A DNA stretch of 64,000 nucleotides from JBLHZY01 sp047631555 (GCA_047631555.1 JBLHZY010000001.1:744001-808000), one strand, 5' to 3'; counted from the stretch's first letter, positions 42,775 through 51,723 are shown. A program made the numbers and translations. The notes: generated by a model not told the origin, from the letters alone.

Positions 42775-43172
42775 ATGAAGAGGTCCGCGCCGCCCTAGAC
42801 GCCATTGAAAACCCAACCCGGCGCGCCGACGCGATCCGCCTCAACGAGATCATGCAAAGCGCCTCGGGCTTTCAACCAAAACTCTGGGGCAAAATCATCA
42901 GCTACGGCAGCTATGACTATACATATGCATCCGGGCGCAGCGGCACATCGCTTGCCACGGGCTTTGCGCCGCAAAAGACCAAGCTCTCTCTCTACATCAT
43001 GCCCGGATACGCCGATTTCGCGCCGCTCCTTGCCCGCCTTGGCAAGCACAAAACCGGCAAAGCCTGCCTCTATATCAACAAGCTCGCGGATATAAATGAA
43101 GCCGTTTTGCAGGAGATCATCAAAGCCGGCCTCCAAAACCTCGCCACACGCTGGCCCATCACGCCAACTTAG
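42771..43172 (+). CDS. DUF1801 (YdhG-like) domain protein
   Basis: A 133-residue protein with the DUF1801 pattern: RRADAIRLNEIMQSASGFQPKLWGKIISYGSYDYTYASGRSG and LYIMPGYADFAPLLARLGKHKTGKACLYINKLADIN (residues about 17-58 and 74-110). The fold is the same as that of frataxin-like/YdhG proteins with no agreed function. It overlaps the enoyl-CoA hydratase stop (ATGA). Confidence 0.85.
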   Translation: MNEEVRAALDAIENPTRRADAIRLNEIMQSASGFQPKLWGKIISYGSYDYTYASGRSGTSLATGFAPQKTKLSLYIMPGYADFAPLLARLGKHKTGKACLYINKLADINEAVLQEIIKAGLQNLATRWPITPT

Positions 43173-43187
43173 GACCAAAAGCCCTTA

Positions 43188-43268
43188 GACTTTTTCTTGG
43201 TCTAAATACTCAAATCCTCTCGCCCGCTGCACAGCGCGCCCTATGAGTATTTGAACCAAGAAAAAGTC
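43188..43268. repeat. Inverted pair of the dispersed intergenic repeat; likely terminator
   Basis: 43188-43215 and 43243-43268 are inverted copies of one motif (plus-strand form ATGAGTATTTGAACCAAGAA followed by AAAGTC). They pair to a stem of about 25 bp, with an interior GC-rich hairpin loop. The pair separates the convergent DUF1801 gene and M32 carboxypeptidase. Single copies of the same motif lie at 46075 and 55378. Confidence 0.85.
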
Positions 43269-43301
43269 GGGCGCAGGCGCCTATCCACAGGGTATTGCCG
43301 C

Positions 43302-44783
43302 CTAAGAAAGCCCGTAAAGCCCGCTGAATTTCTCTTCTAAATAGGACAGAAGCGGCGCCTCGCTTGGGGCTTGGCCGCAGGCTTGGGTGATCAGATCGAC
43401 AGGGCGGTAAAGCCCGCCGTGGCGTTGCACGTTTTCAGCCAACCATGCGGTTGCCGCCCCGGTTTCACCGCGCGCCAGTTGTGCATCGAGATCGGGAACT
43501 GCTTGGCGCAAAGATTGGTTGAGACAGCCCGCATAGACATTGCCCAAAGTATAGGTCGGGAAATAGCCAAACAGGCCAACCGACCAATGCACATCCTGCA
43601 AAACGCCGTGTGAGGGCTGATCGACCTTGAGGCCGAAATCAGCGTGAAAACGGCTGTTCCATGCCTCTTCCAGATCAGCGACCTCAAGATCGCCGCCGAT
43701 CAGCGCGCGCTCAAGGTCAAAGCGCAGCATGACGTGGAGATTATAGTGGACCTCATCCGCTTCGGTGCGGATATAGCCGGGCGCGACGCGGTTAACGGCG
43801 CCGTAGAATTCCTGCGCATCCGCAAGGCCCATATCGCCGAAAATCGCCTTCATCCGCGTATAGAGCCAGCCGGTAAAGGCGGCGCTGCGGCCCAGTTGGT
43901 TTTCATAAATCCGGCTTTGGCTTTCATGCACGCCCATGGAAACACCGCTGCCAAGGGGCGTCATCGCATAGTCCGGCGCGATGGCTTGCTCATAGCAAGC
44001 GTGGCCGACCTCATGGATCGTCGAGTAGATGCAGTTGAACGGATCGGTGGGATCGGTGCGGGTGGTGATCCGCACATCCGCGCCAGAGCCGGATGAGAAC
44101 GGATGCACCGCTTTGTCGATCCGCCCACGGGTAAAATCATAGCCAAAAGCGGCGGCAACTTCACGGGTGAGCGCCATTTGCTCGGCCTCATTAAACTGGC
44201 CGGTGATGCCTTTGGGCGGATCGCCCGCGGCAATTATCCGCGCGCGCAGATCAACAAGGCCGGGGCGCAGCGCATCAAACATCGCGCCGATGCTTTGGGC
44301 CGTTGCGCCGGGCTCGTAATCGTTGAGCAGCGCGTCATAGCGCGCGCCCCCTTGAGCAAGCGCATCTGCCTCTTCACGGCGCAGATCGACGACCTTTATG
44401 AGCGTCGGCAGGAAGGCGGCAACGTCCTCATCCGCACGCGCCCGCGCCCATGTGCCTTGGGCCACAGAGGTAACGCGGGCAAGCTCGGCGGCCAAGGCGG
44501 CGGGGACTTTGGTGTTGCGGGTATAGTCGCGGGTTATCTCGCGGATTTGGGCCTGGCCGACCTGATCAAGCGCGCTTGCGTCGATCTGATCGAGCCATTC
44601 TGCGAGGCGCGGATCGGTACGCCGCGCATGCAGGATGCCTTCAATCGCCGCCATTTCTTCGCCGCGCTGATCGGCCGCGCCGCTTGGCATCATCGTCTCT
44701 TGATCCCAGCCCAAACGCCCCGAGATTTGCCCCAAAGCGCCGGTTTCGCGCACGAACCCCATCAGATCATCATATGCACCCAT
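43302..44783 (-). CDS. M32-family metallocarboxypeptidase
   Basis: A 493-residue Taq-type carboxypeptidase. The zinc motif HEVGH is in YSTIHEVGHACYEQA, followed by the GVSMGVHESQSRIYENQLGRS motif typical of M32. It removes C-terminal residues from peptides in the cytoplasm. It lies three bases after the ctaA stop and is probably co-transcribed with it, although no functional link is obvious. Confidence 0.94.
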   Translation of the reverse strand: MGAYDDLMGFVRETGALGQISGRLGWDQETMMPSGAADQRGEEMAAIEGILHARRTDPRLAEWLDQIDASALDQVGQAQIREITRDYTRNTKVPAALAAELARVTSVAQGTWARARADEDVAAFLPTLIKVVDLRREEADALAQGGARYDALLNDYEPGATAQSIGAMFDALRPGLVDLRARIIAAGDPPKGITGQFNEAEQMALTREVAAAFGYDFTRGRIDKAVHPFSSGSGADVRITTRTDPTDPFNCIYSTIHEVGHACYEQAIAPDYAMTPLGSGVSMGVHESQSRIYENQLGRSAAFTGWLYTRMKAIFGDMGLADAQEFYGAVNRVAPGYIRTEADEVHYNLHVMLRFDLERALIGGDLEVADLEEAWNSRFHADFGLKVDQPSHGVLQDVHWSVGLFGYFPTYTLGNVYAGCLNQSLRQAVPDLDAQLARGETGAATAWLAENVQRHGGLYRPVDLITQACGQAPSEAPLLSYLEEKFSGLYGLS

Positions 44784-44786
44784 GGA

Positions 44787-45929
44787 TCAGGCTCCCTTAA
44801 TCGATTGCGCGTGGGGATATTGCGCCAAGAACCGCGCGCGCAGGATCGCAACCCAAAGCGCAACCGCGCCAAATTGATGCAGCAGACCAAGCCAAAGCGG
44901 CGCGCCCTGCATGACCGTAATGATCCCCAGCACGACCTGCGCGATCAGCAACAGGCCCATCAGATCAAAGGCGCGCGACGTGGCGCGATTGGCGCTTGCG
45001 TGGCCACGCGACCAAGCAAAAATCCCGTAGGCAAAGAGCAGGTACCCCATGACCCGGTGCATGAATTGCACAAGGCCCGCGTCCTCAAAGAAGTTGCGCC
45101 AAAGCGGCGTGATGCTGAAGGGATCGGGCGGAAAAATCGCGCCATTCATCAGCGGCCAATCGGGATAGCTGCGCCCCGCATCAATGCCCGCAACAAGCGC
45201 GCCGAGCAGGATTTGCAGCATCGCCATATGCATCAGGCCCGAGCCTTTGGTGAAAAGCTTGCCATCGCGCACCCGGCGCGCTTGCATCAAATCGGCCTCC
45301 GGGCGCGACAGCGCCAGCACGAACCAAGTGATGAACCCAAGGATGATAAAGGCAAGGCCAAGATGGATCGCGAGGCGGTAAGAGGCGACGTCAAGCATCT
45401 CGCCCGACAGGCCCGAGGAAACCATCCACCAGCCAATCGCGCCCTGCAGCCCACCAAGCGCGCCGATGCCAAGCAAGCGCGGCGTCCAGCCCACCGGGAT
45501 TTTGCGCGCCACCAGAAAGCCAAAAAAGCCAAGCGCCCAGATCAGCCCGATCGTGCGCCCAAGCTGGCGGTGGCCCCATTCCCACCAGTAAATCGATTTG
45601 AACTCAGAAAGGCTCATGCCCGCGTTTTGCAGCTGATATTCAGGGATTTGTTGATACTTGGCGAACTCATTTTGCCAAGCCTCGGCGCTCAAAGGGGGAA
45701 TGGCGCCGGTGACGGGCTTCCATTCGGTGATCGACAGGCCGCTATCCGTTAGCCGCGTCAGCCCGCCAATAAGGATCATCGCAAAGACCATCACAAACAG
45801 CAGGATCAGCCAAGCGCGGATGCCTTTGCGCGCGCCGCGCGGGCGGCCAATTGCGCCGGGTTGGGCTGTTTGGGTTTGAGGGCGTGTGGTCTCGGAGACC
45901 TCTTCAAAGATCGATCGTTTCTGGCTCAT
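44787..45929 (-). CDS. ctaA: Heme A synthase CtaA (COX15 type)
   Basis: A 380-residue membrane protein with eight predicted helices. It oxidises the heme O methyl group to make heme A for aa3 oxidases. Family segments are LIGGLTRLTDSGLSITEWKPVTGAIPP, WEWGHRQLGRTIGL with one of the heme-ligand histidines, LVAGIDAGRSYPDWPLMNGA, and VQFMHRVMGYLLF. The N-terminal 30 residues are a disordered cytoplasmic tail. Start at 45929 (MSQKRSIFEEVSE). Confidence 0.95.
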   Translation of the reverse strand: MSQKRSIFEEVSETTRPQTQTAQPGAIGRPRGARKGIRAWLILLFVMVFAMILIGGLTRLTDSGLSITEWKPVTGAIPPLSAEAWQNEFAKYQQIPEYQLQNAGMSLSEFKSIYWWEWGHRQLGRTIGLIWALGFFGFLVARKIPVGWTPRLLGIGALGGLQGAIGWWMVSSGLSGEMLDVASYRLAIHLGLAFIILGFITWFVLALSRPEADLMQARRVRDGKLFTKGSGLMHMAMLQILLGALVAGIDAGRSYPDWPLMNGAIFPPDPFSITPLWRNFFEDAGLVQFMHRVMGYLLFAYGIFAWSRGHASANRATSRAFDLMGLLLIAQVVLGIITVMQGAPLWLGLLHQFGAVALWVAILRARFLAQYPHAQSIKGA

Positions 45930-45999
45930 CTTTGATCCTTAAGCTGCTTTTGAGGAACCTAGGGCGCGCGCGGGCAAACGGCAAGAGATTGGCGCGGGA

Positions 46000-46032
46000 T
46001 TTGGCTGTGGTTTGGCTGTGGTTTGGCTGTGG
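46000..46032. repeat. Three tandem copies of an 11-bp unit
   Basis: TTTGGCTGTGG is repeated three times without change in the ctaA-trmJ gap, upstream of ctaA. Short perfect arrays like this vary in copy number by slippage. Confidence 0.85.
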
Positions 46033-46074
46033 GGCGCGCTTTAGGGGCGGTGCGTTTGGGGGCTGGCTTGGGGG

Positions 46075-46103
46075 ATGAGTATTTGGGCCAAGAAAAAGCG
46101 GGG
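46075..46103 (+). repeat. Single copy of the dispersed intergenic repeat
   Basis: ATGAGTATTTGGGCCAAGAA followed by AAAGCGGGG matches the 43243 and 55378 copies. It lies 28 bases after the methyltransferase stop, in the 3' region of that gene. Confidence 0.8.
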
Positions 46104-46130
46104 CGATTTGGGGCCTTCTTTAGCGAGGGA

Positions 46131-46889
46131 TCAGTCGCTTTGATCTTCGTCTTTGCGGTCTTTCCAGCGGACCATCTGGCGCAACATGCCGTGGAGAATT
46201 TGCACGTCAACATGGGTCAGCGGCAGGCGGTTCCACATGGCGCGCACGGTGATCTTCATCCCCGCAGCCTTGGCCTCTGGGTAGAAGAAACCGGCTTTAT
46301 CCAGCTGATCCTCATAATGTTCGGCAAGCTTTTCGACCTCGATATGCTCGGCCCAATCGGTTTTGGCCATATCGACCGTTTCGGGCAAGATTTCGGCCGT
46401 TTGGCGGCGCCATTCATAGGCGGTGAGCAGCACGCATTGCGCAAGGTTTAGCGAGGCAAACTCGGGATTGACCGGCACCGAGATCAGCGCATTGGCGTGC
46501 GCGATATCCTCGTTCTCAAGGCCTGAGCGTTCAGGGCCAAACAGAACGGCGACCTTTTGGCCAGAGGCTATCAGCGAGCGGGCGTGTTCCATGGCGCGTT
46601 CGGGCGTCATCACCGGCTGGGTCAGACCACGGGCGCGCGCAGTTGTGGCAAAGACGAAGTTGCAATCTTTAAGCGCGTCGGCTGTGGTGGAATGGATCGT
46701 CGCCTCATCAAGCAGACGCCCTGCCCCGCTTGCCAAAGCCATGGCGCGCGAATTGGGCCAGCCATCGCGCGGCTCAACGATGCGCATCCGGTCCAGCCCG
46801 AAATTCCACATCGCGCGCGCGGCGGCACCGATGTTTTCGCCCATTTGCGGGCGGATCAGGATGAAGGCTGGCATGGTCATTTGGGGCAT
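46131..46889 (-). CDS. trmJ: TrmJ-like tRNA/rRNA 2'-O-methyltransferase
   Basis: A 252-residue SPOUT methyltransferase of the TrmH/TrmJ group. Motifs are PAFILIRPQMGENIGAAARAMWNFG at the N-terminus, VLFGPERSGLENEDI, and the knot segment ISVPVNPEFASLNLAQCVLLTAYEW. The C-terminal 90 residues form the helical extension of TrmJ, which methylates position 32 of tRNAs. I chose the start at 46889 (MPQMTMPAF); 46880 is equally possible as neither has a clear ribosome site. Confidence 0.88.
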   Translation of the reverse strand: MPQMTMPAFILIRPQMGENIGAAARAMWNFGLDRMRIVEPRDGWPNSRAMALASGAGRLLDEATIHSTTADALKDCNFVFATTARARGLTQPVMTPERAMEHARSLIASGQKVAVLFGPERSGLENEDIAHANALISVPVNPEFASLNLAQCVLLTAYEWRRQTAEILPETVDMAKTDWAEHIEVEKLAEHYEDQLDKAGFFYPEAKAAGMKITVRAMWNRLPLTHVDVQILHGMLRQMVRWKDRKDEDQSD

Positions 46890-47114
46890 CCGTCGTTTGG
46901 CATCTGGGCAATCGGTGCGATCAATCGTGCGATCGGTGTGAGGCGGTTGATATGGGGGGCGCGCGCCGAGATCAAGGCTGCGCGCTGCCTGCTGGCCTCT
47001 GAGCGCGCGATTTGCCCCCTTTGCCCGCCATTTGCCGCGCCCCAGTTGCGCGCCGCCCCTTCCGCCCGCGCCCAAACCCCGCTATAGAGCGCCAAACCGC
47101 CAAAGGAGCGCGCC

Positions 47115-47747
47115 ATGGCCGAGACAGAGCAGCCGCAAATCTATCTGATCACCCCGCCCGAGTTTGAACTTTCAAGCTTTCCGGCCCGCCTTGGCGACGT
47201 TTTGGATGCTCATGAGGTTGCCTGTGTGCGCCTCTCGATGGCGAGCCAAGATGAGGATAAGATCGCGCGCGCCGCCGATGCGCTGCGCGAAATAACGCAT
47301 GCCCGCGACGTAGCGCTTGTGATTGACGAACATGTGATGCTTGCCGAGCGGCTTGGCCTTGATGGGGTGCATCTGCTGGATGGATCGCGATCGGTCCGCA
47401 GCACGCGCAAAACCCTCGGAGCAGACGCGATTATCGGCGCCTTTTGCGGGGCCTCGCGCCATGATGGGCTGATTGCGGGCGAAAGCGGCGCGGATTATGT
47501 GGCCTTTGGCCCGGCGGGCGACACGCCGCTTGGCGATGGCAGCAAGGCTGAGCTGGAGCTGTTTCAGTGGTGGTCTGAGGTTGTCGAGCTGCCGGTTGTG
47601 GCCCAAGGCGCGCTAAGCGTTGAGACCATTCGCGCCCTTGCGCCATATACGGATTTCTTTGGCATTGGCGACGAGATTTGGCGCGCCGAGGATGCGGCTG
47701 TCGAGCTTGCGGTTTTGCGCGCAGCGATGAAGCAATCCGGCGTTTGA
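47115..47747 (+). CDS. ThiE-like thiamine-phosphate-synthase family protein
   Basis: A 210-residue TIM-barrel protein of the TMP synthase/TENI family (LVIDEHVMLAERLGLDGVHLLDG; ESGADYVAFGPAGDTPLGDG). Several residues used by true ThiE are changed: the lysine/arginine of the QLR-K strand is replaced in ACVRLSMAS, and the ND pair is DE. It may be a catalytically different relative, as with TenI. No other thiamine gene is near. The start at 47115 follows AAAGGAGCG. Confidence 0.8.
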   Translation: MAETEQPQIYLITPPEFELSSFPARLGDVLDAHEVACVRLSMASQDEDKIARAADALREITHARDVALVIDEHVMLAERLGLDGVHLLDGSRSVRSTRKTLGADAIIGAFCGASRHDGLIAGESGADYVAFGPAGDTPLGDGSKAELELFQWWSEVVELPVVAQGALSVETIRALAPYTDFFGIGDEIWRAEDAAVELAVLRAAMKQSGV

Positions 47748-47807
47748 GATCCGTAAATTAGGCCCAAGTTCTAGGGTTCTGCCTTAAGCCTGCGCGCCAA
47801 ATTGCGC

Positions 47808-48572
47808 CTAGGATTTTGCCGGATCGGCCTTTGGGAACTCAACAATATGTGCTGAAAGCTGGGGGATTGGATTGCGCGTCGCATTGTGCGGCTCTGGCGT
47901 TCCGTCCGGATGGCCAGAATCCGCGCCCGAAACCGAACGGCGCAATGGCGCAACGGGTTGGGGCGCCGCCCTTTGCGCCCCTGCATCAAGCGCGGCAAGA
48001 TAGCTGCGCATCATTTGCAAACTGGCTTCCAACTCGTCAGCCCGCGCGCCAATTTCTGCGAGTTGATCGCGAAAGTCCTCTGAATCGGCTGTGGCGGCTT
48101 TTCCTGCTTGTTGCGCGATCCCAAGCAATGGCCCGGCGATATCAACCAGCGCCTCAACCGCAATCTTTTCGCGCGCCCGGATCGTTGCATCGCGCGCCGA
48201 ACTTGGGCGGTTAAACAAGCATGACAGCGTGCCAAAGAAATGCTGATAATTGATCTCTATCTCGACAAACCCAGAGGTTCCAAAGCGGGCCCGCGCGCTA
48301 AGCTCCGAAAGCAGCCCGCCATCGAGCTCAACCATCGGCCCGGGGCGATCAAGCCGCCCGCCTGAGCGCAACAAATCGGCGACACGGCGCAGATGCGTGG
48401 CCAGAGCAGGCACCAAAGCATTGCTGACGCGGTTGCATTCGGGAAAGGAAACCTCATGGACCGCGCGCTGAAAATCGAGGCGCACAGACCAAAGCCGCAG
48501 CACGCCTTTTTCGTCCAAGAAGACTTGCAAACGGACGGGTCCATCGTCGCTATTGCGGTCAGGCTGCTCCAT
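47808..48572 (-). CDS. Unknown 254-residue protein
   Basis: Starting at 48572 (MEQPDRNSDDGPVRLQVFLD). The first 160 residues look like a compact alpha/beta domain (VLRLWSVRLDFQRAVHEVSF), followed by helices (EASLQMMRSYLAALDAG) and a disordered, Pro- and Ala-rich tail of about 55 residues. No signal peptide, membrane segment or known motif. Codon use matches the chromosome, so it is probably a real, lineage-specific gene. Confidence 0.65.
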   Translation of the reverse strand: MEQPDRNSDDGPVRLQVFLDEKGVLRLWSVRLDFQRAVHEVSFPECNRVSNALVPALATHLRRVADLLRSGGRLDRPGPMVELDGGLLSELSARARFGTSGFVEIEINYQHFFGTLSCLFNRPSSARDATIRAREKIAVEALVDIAGPLLGIAQQAGKAATADSEDFRDQLAEIGARADELEASLQMMRSYLAALDAGAQRAAPQPVAPLRRSVSGADSGHPDGTPEPHNATRNPIPQLSAHIVEFPKADPAKS

Positions 48573-48810
48573 CCCGATAACCTCATATTGCCTAGGGCGC
48601 ACCCTGTCATAGGGAAGGTTAAAAAAGGTTTAACTTATTAACCAATTGGTGCGTTTTCCAATAAACAAGGGTGTAAACCGTTAAAATGGGCCGCGTTGCC
48701 GCCCCAAACCGCGCGCCGCCAAGCTCTGAAAGCGCGCGCCACAACAGGTTTATAGCGCAGCTCACCTAAGCATTAAAAGCGCCCTTTGCACAGCGCGTCA
48801 AAGTGCACCG
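48573..48810. other. Intergenic stretch, no gene seen
   Basis: Part of a 321-base gene-free stretch between the unknown protein and olsA. It contains an AT-rich part around 48620-48690, likely the promoter of the unknown gene, and degenerate agcgcgc/taaag strings running into the tandem array that follows. Confidence 0.5.
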
Positions 48811-48906
48811 CGCAGGTCACTTTATAGCGTACTTCGCAGGTCTCTTTAAAGCGCGCTTCGCAGGTCTCTTTAAAGCGCGCTGCGCACTACTTTTTATAGC
48901 GCGCTT
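48811..48906. repeat. Four tandem 24-bp units at the olsA 3' end
   Basis: Units at 48811, 48835, 48859 and 48883, each 24 bases, with core CGCAGGTCTCTTTAAAGCGC. Units two and three are almost identical; the first and fourth are diverged. The fourth contains the olsA stop codon (TAA at 48894-48896), so the array grew from the end of the gene outwards. More degenerate copies are visible back to about 48750. Confidence 0.88.
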
Positions 48907-49706
48907 CGCACGACCGCCTCGCAATGGGCCGCAAGCGCCTTGCGATCCGCAAAATCGCGCACACACAGAGGTTCGTGATACACAACCTCAACCGAGCCCT
49001 GCTTGCGCGATGCCAAAACCGACAAAAGATGCGGGCCAAACTCCATATCGCCCCACCAGCCATAAAACCGCGCATCGGCCCCTTCGGGCGCGCGGTAAAT
49101 GAGCGTGACCGGTTGAATATGCATTAAATCGATCAGCTCAGGCGCATAAAAGGCGGCAAACAGCGTCGTCTTAAAGGGCAGGACACGCCGCGTATCGGTC
49201 GAGGTTCCTTCGGGGAAAAACAAAAGCTTATGGCCCGCGCGCAACCGCTCTTCAAATTGCTCAATATGCTGGCGCGCTTCGCGGCGATCTCGATTGATAA
49301 AAACCGTGCCCGTTGAGCGCGCCATAAAGCCGATGCCGGGCCAGCTGCTCACTTCGGCCTTAGAGACGAAAAACACCCGTTTGCGCGCGTTCAACGCAAA
49401 GATATCAAGCCAAGAACCGTGATTAGAAACAACCGCCCCCGCATGGCGCATCTGCTCGCCGCGGATGGTATGTTTGATCCCCAAAACGTAAAAGGCGACC
49501 CGGCTGACAAGCTTGGGGAAAAACGCCGAAACAGGCCGGCGCGCGCCGACCGTCAGCCGTTCAAACCCGCGCGCGATCAGCAAAAGCGGCAAACACAGCG
49601 CAATCAGCCCGATAATCACCCCGCCGCGCAGAATAACGCGCAGCCAGCCGCCCGCCGTGATGCGCGCATCATCGGGATACTCGTCGGAATGCCAGACCGC
49701 GCTCAA
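48894..49706 (-). CDS. olsA: OlsA, lyso-ornithine-lipid acyltransferase (PlsC family)
   Basis: A 270-residue PlsC-type acyltransferase with an N-terminal hydrophobic anchor (LRVILRGGVIIGLIALCLPLLLIA). The HxxxxD motif is in VVSNHGSWLDIFAL, and FPEGTS and FINRDRRE are further acyltransferase blocks. OlsA adds the second acyl chain to lyso-ornithine lipid made by OlsB, encoded just upstream. The start is taken as the TTG at 49706, which overlaps the olsB stop (TTGA); the open frame upstream of that is inside olsB. The C-terminus lies in a tandem repeat. Confidence 0.88.
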   Translation of the reverse strand: MSAVWHSDEYPDDARITAGGWLRVILRGGVIIGLIALCLPLLLIARGFERLTVGARRPVSAFFPKLVSRVAFYVLGIKHTIRGEQMRHAGAVVSNHGSWLDIFALNARKRVFFVSKAEVSSWPGIGFMARSTGTVFINRDRREARQHIEQFEERLRAGHKLLFFPEGTSTDTRRVLPFKTTLFAAFYAPELIDLMHIQPVTLIYRAPEGADARFYGWWGDMEFGPHLLSVLASRKQGSVEVVYHEPLCVRDFADRKALAAHCEAVVRSAL

Positions 49707-50479
49707 AGGGTGCGTTTGCGCGTATAAAGCGCCTTTTGCTTGGCGTTCATCGCAGCCGTATCCATCACAAGACAAACATCCGTTGTGTTAAACGCATGGT
49801 CAACAAAGGCCCCCTCGCCCACACAGCCGCCAAGGCGCAGATAGGCCTTGATCAAGGCAGGCGTCTCCAAAATCGCGCGGCGCCGATCCACCTGATCATC
49901 GGGGATCAAATCCATGCTCTGGAAGAACTGGCTGTGCACCCGAACCCGAAGATTTTCCGGCGCCAAATGGCGGTGATGCAGCAGGGAAAGCGGCTGGGTC
50001 AGCGCGGCGATATCGGTGCCGTGGAAGGAGGCGGTGCCAAACAACACATCGATCTCATGCTCCAAAACAAAGGCGCCAAGCCCGTTCCAAAGCTGATACA
50101 TCGCCGAGCCGCCGCGATAATCTGGGTGCAAACACGAGCGCCCCAGCTCAAGCAACTGCTGCCCAGAATCGAGCAAAACGCTCAGATCATATTCCGCCGA
50201 GGTATAAAAGCCGCCCGCCCGCGCCGCCTCTTCATTGCCCATGATCCGGTAAACGCCAATGGCCCGGTCGCCCAAAGGGCGCGAGTGATCAAACAGGATC
50301 AGATGGCGGTAAAACGGATCAAGCGCATCCATCTCAAGGCGCGCATCATGATCAACCAAATCGCCGTCACCGCCCAATTCATTAACAAAAACAATATAGC
50401 GCAGCCGCTGCGCCTCGCGCAGGTCCGCCTCATCGCGCGCAAATCGTAGCTCGAATTGGGGAGGAGGTTTGGCTGTCAT
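49703..50479 (-). CDS. olsB: OlsB, L-ornithine N-alpha-acyltransferase
   Basis: A 258-residue GNAT-fold hemolysin/OlsB-family protein (RLRYIVFVNELGGDGDLVDHDARLEMDALDPFYRHLILFD; ELGRSCLHPDYRGGSAMYQLWNGL). It makes lyso-ornithine lipid from ornithine and a 3-hydroxyacyl carrier protein. Ornithine lipids replace phospholipids in phosphate-limited alphaproteobacteria and are abundant in marine Rhodobacterales. olsB-olsA order is standard. Confidence 0.92.
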   Translation of the reverse strand: MTAKPPPQFELRFARDEADLREAQRLRYIVFVNELGGDGDLVDHDARLEMDALDPFYRHLILFDHSRPLGDRAIGVYRIMGNEEAARAGGFYTSAEYDLSVLLDSGQQLLELGRSCLHPDYRGGSAMYQLWNGLGAFVLEHEIDVLFGTASFHGTDIAALTQPLSLLHHRHLAPENLRVRVHSQFFQSMDLIPDDQVDRRRAILETPALIKAYLRLGGCVGEGAFVDHAFNTTDVCLVMDTAAMNAKQKALYTRKRTL

Positions 50480-50733
50480 CTACTCTGCTTGATCTGAGGG
50501 TTCGCGCCAAACATCTGGCCAAACATCCCGAATGTAAGGGCGAAAGCTTGGGGCTTTGCGGCGTGGTGAGGGCAAGGCGCGATGGCCTGAGGGGGTTTGG
50601 GCGCGTTTACCGTTAGGAAAGGTCTCGCGGGTTCTACGATTTGCCGCCCCCCATTGCAAGCAAACGCGCGCATTCGCCGACCAGTTCGCCCCAAAGATAT
50701 CCCCACCTTGCCCAGCGTCAAATTCATCTGTCG

Positions 50734-50925
50734 TTAACCATTTGGTAACGCCAGCGTGAGATGCACATAATAACCGTCGATAACAACCTTGCCAGCATGC
50801 TCAAACATAACAGTGATTTTACCAGTAATGTTCGACTGAACCTGCCCCAGCCCCCAGTCCGGCTGGCCGGGATGGCGCACCAGTTGACCTGGCTCCAACA
50901 TCGCATTCAAATCGCTCATCGACAT
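50734..50925 (-). CDS. DUF3553 protein
   Basis: A 63-residue protein with the DUF3553 pattern LEPGQLVRHPGQPDWGLGQVQSNITGKITVMFEHAGKVVID. The fold is likely a small SH3-like barrel, as in CarD-N-type domains. The start may be at 50925 or, two codons later, at 50919. It is solitary and divergent from chpT. Function unknown. Confidence 0.85.
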   Translation of the reverse strand: MSMSDLNAMLEPGQLVRHPGQPDWGLGQVQSNITGKITVMFEHAGKVVIDGYYVHLTLALPNG

Positions 50926-51123
50926 TGTGCCGCCCTGCCCGTTACAATTTTATCCAATAGCGCCATATGGCACCGCCTTCACGGCGACTTCGTTCTTAAC
51001 ACGATCAGATGCCTAAAACGACCCTGCGCATAAGCCGACCCTGCTAAAACGGCGCGTCAAAAACAGCACGCCCGCCCGATCCGACACTGGCCAGAATGGC
51101 CCGCAATCCAAAAGAGAGATCGC

Positions 51124-51723
51124 ATGACAACAACGCCACGAGATCTAACCGCCCTGCTCGGCTCGCGCATCTGCCACGATCTTATCAGCCCCTTGGGCGC
51201 AATCAGCAATGGGGTTGAGCTCTTGGCAATGACCGGTTTGGGCAATTCGCCCGAAATGGCTTTGATTGCTGAAAGCGTGACCAACGCCAATGCACGCATC
51301 CGCTTTTTCCGCGTCGCTTTTGGCGCAGCCTCCGAAGGGCAAGCAACCTCGGCACGCGAAGTGCGCGACATCCTGCATGGGATGACCGTCGGCTCGCGGT
51401 TTTCGATCGATTGGACGATGGACGATGATGCCCCCCGGCGCGAAGTCAAACTCGCGCTTTTGTTGATCCAGTGCTTTGAGACAGCCATGCCTTGGGGCGG
51501 CAATGTCACCGTTGCACGCGACGGCGATGATTGGACCCTAAGCGGGATCGCTGATCGGGTGAAAATAGAGCCGGATCTATGGGAAGTTCTTGGCAATCCG
51601 ATGTCATCGCATGACGTCTCAGCCGCCCAAATCCAATTCCTGCTCGCGCCGCTTGCCGCTGCTGAAATGGGCCGCCAGCTTAGCGTTCAGACCTCGGATC
51701 AAGGCGCGATCTTCCGCTTTTAG
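51124..51723 (+). CDS. chpT: ChpT histidine phosphotransferase
   Basis: A 199-residue protein of the ChpT family. The phosphoryl-accepting histidine lies in GSRICHDLISPLGAISNGVELL near the N-terminus; the C-terminal half is a degenerate HATPase-like domain (WEVLGNPMSSHDVSAAQIQFLLAPLAAAEMG). ChpT passes phosphate from CckA to CtrA and CpdR, controlling the cell cycle, motility and gene-transfer agent production in Rhodobacterales. cckA and ctrA are not in this window. Confidence 0.92.
   Translation: MTTTPRDLTALLGSRICHDLISPLGAISNGVELLAMTGLGNSPEMALIAESVTNANARIRFFRVAFGAASEGQATSAREVRDILHGMTVGSRFSIDWTMDDDAPRREVKLALLLIQCFETAMPWGGNVTVARDGDDWTLSGIADRVKIEPDLWEVLGNPMSSHDVSAAQIQFLLAPLAAAEMGRQLSVQTSDQGAIFRF

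Noticed and set aside
48811..48906. Direct repeats that could be a CRISPR array
   Set aside because: Units are contiguous without spacers, and no cas gene is present; this is a simple tandem repeat. The same holds for 51777-51848.
50480..50727. 83-codon minus-strand reading after olsB
   Set aside because: Low-complexity Pro/Ala/His composition, no ribosome site, and the stretch looks like the promoter region of olsB.
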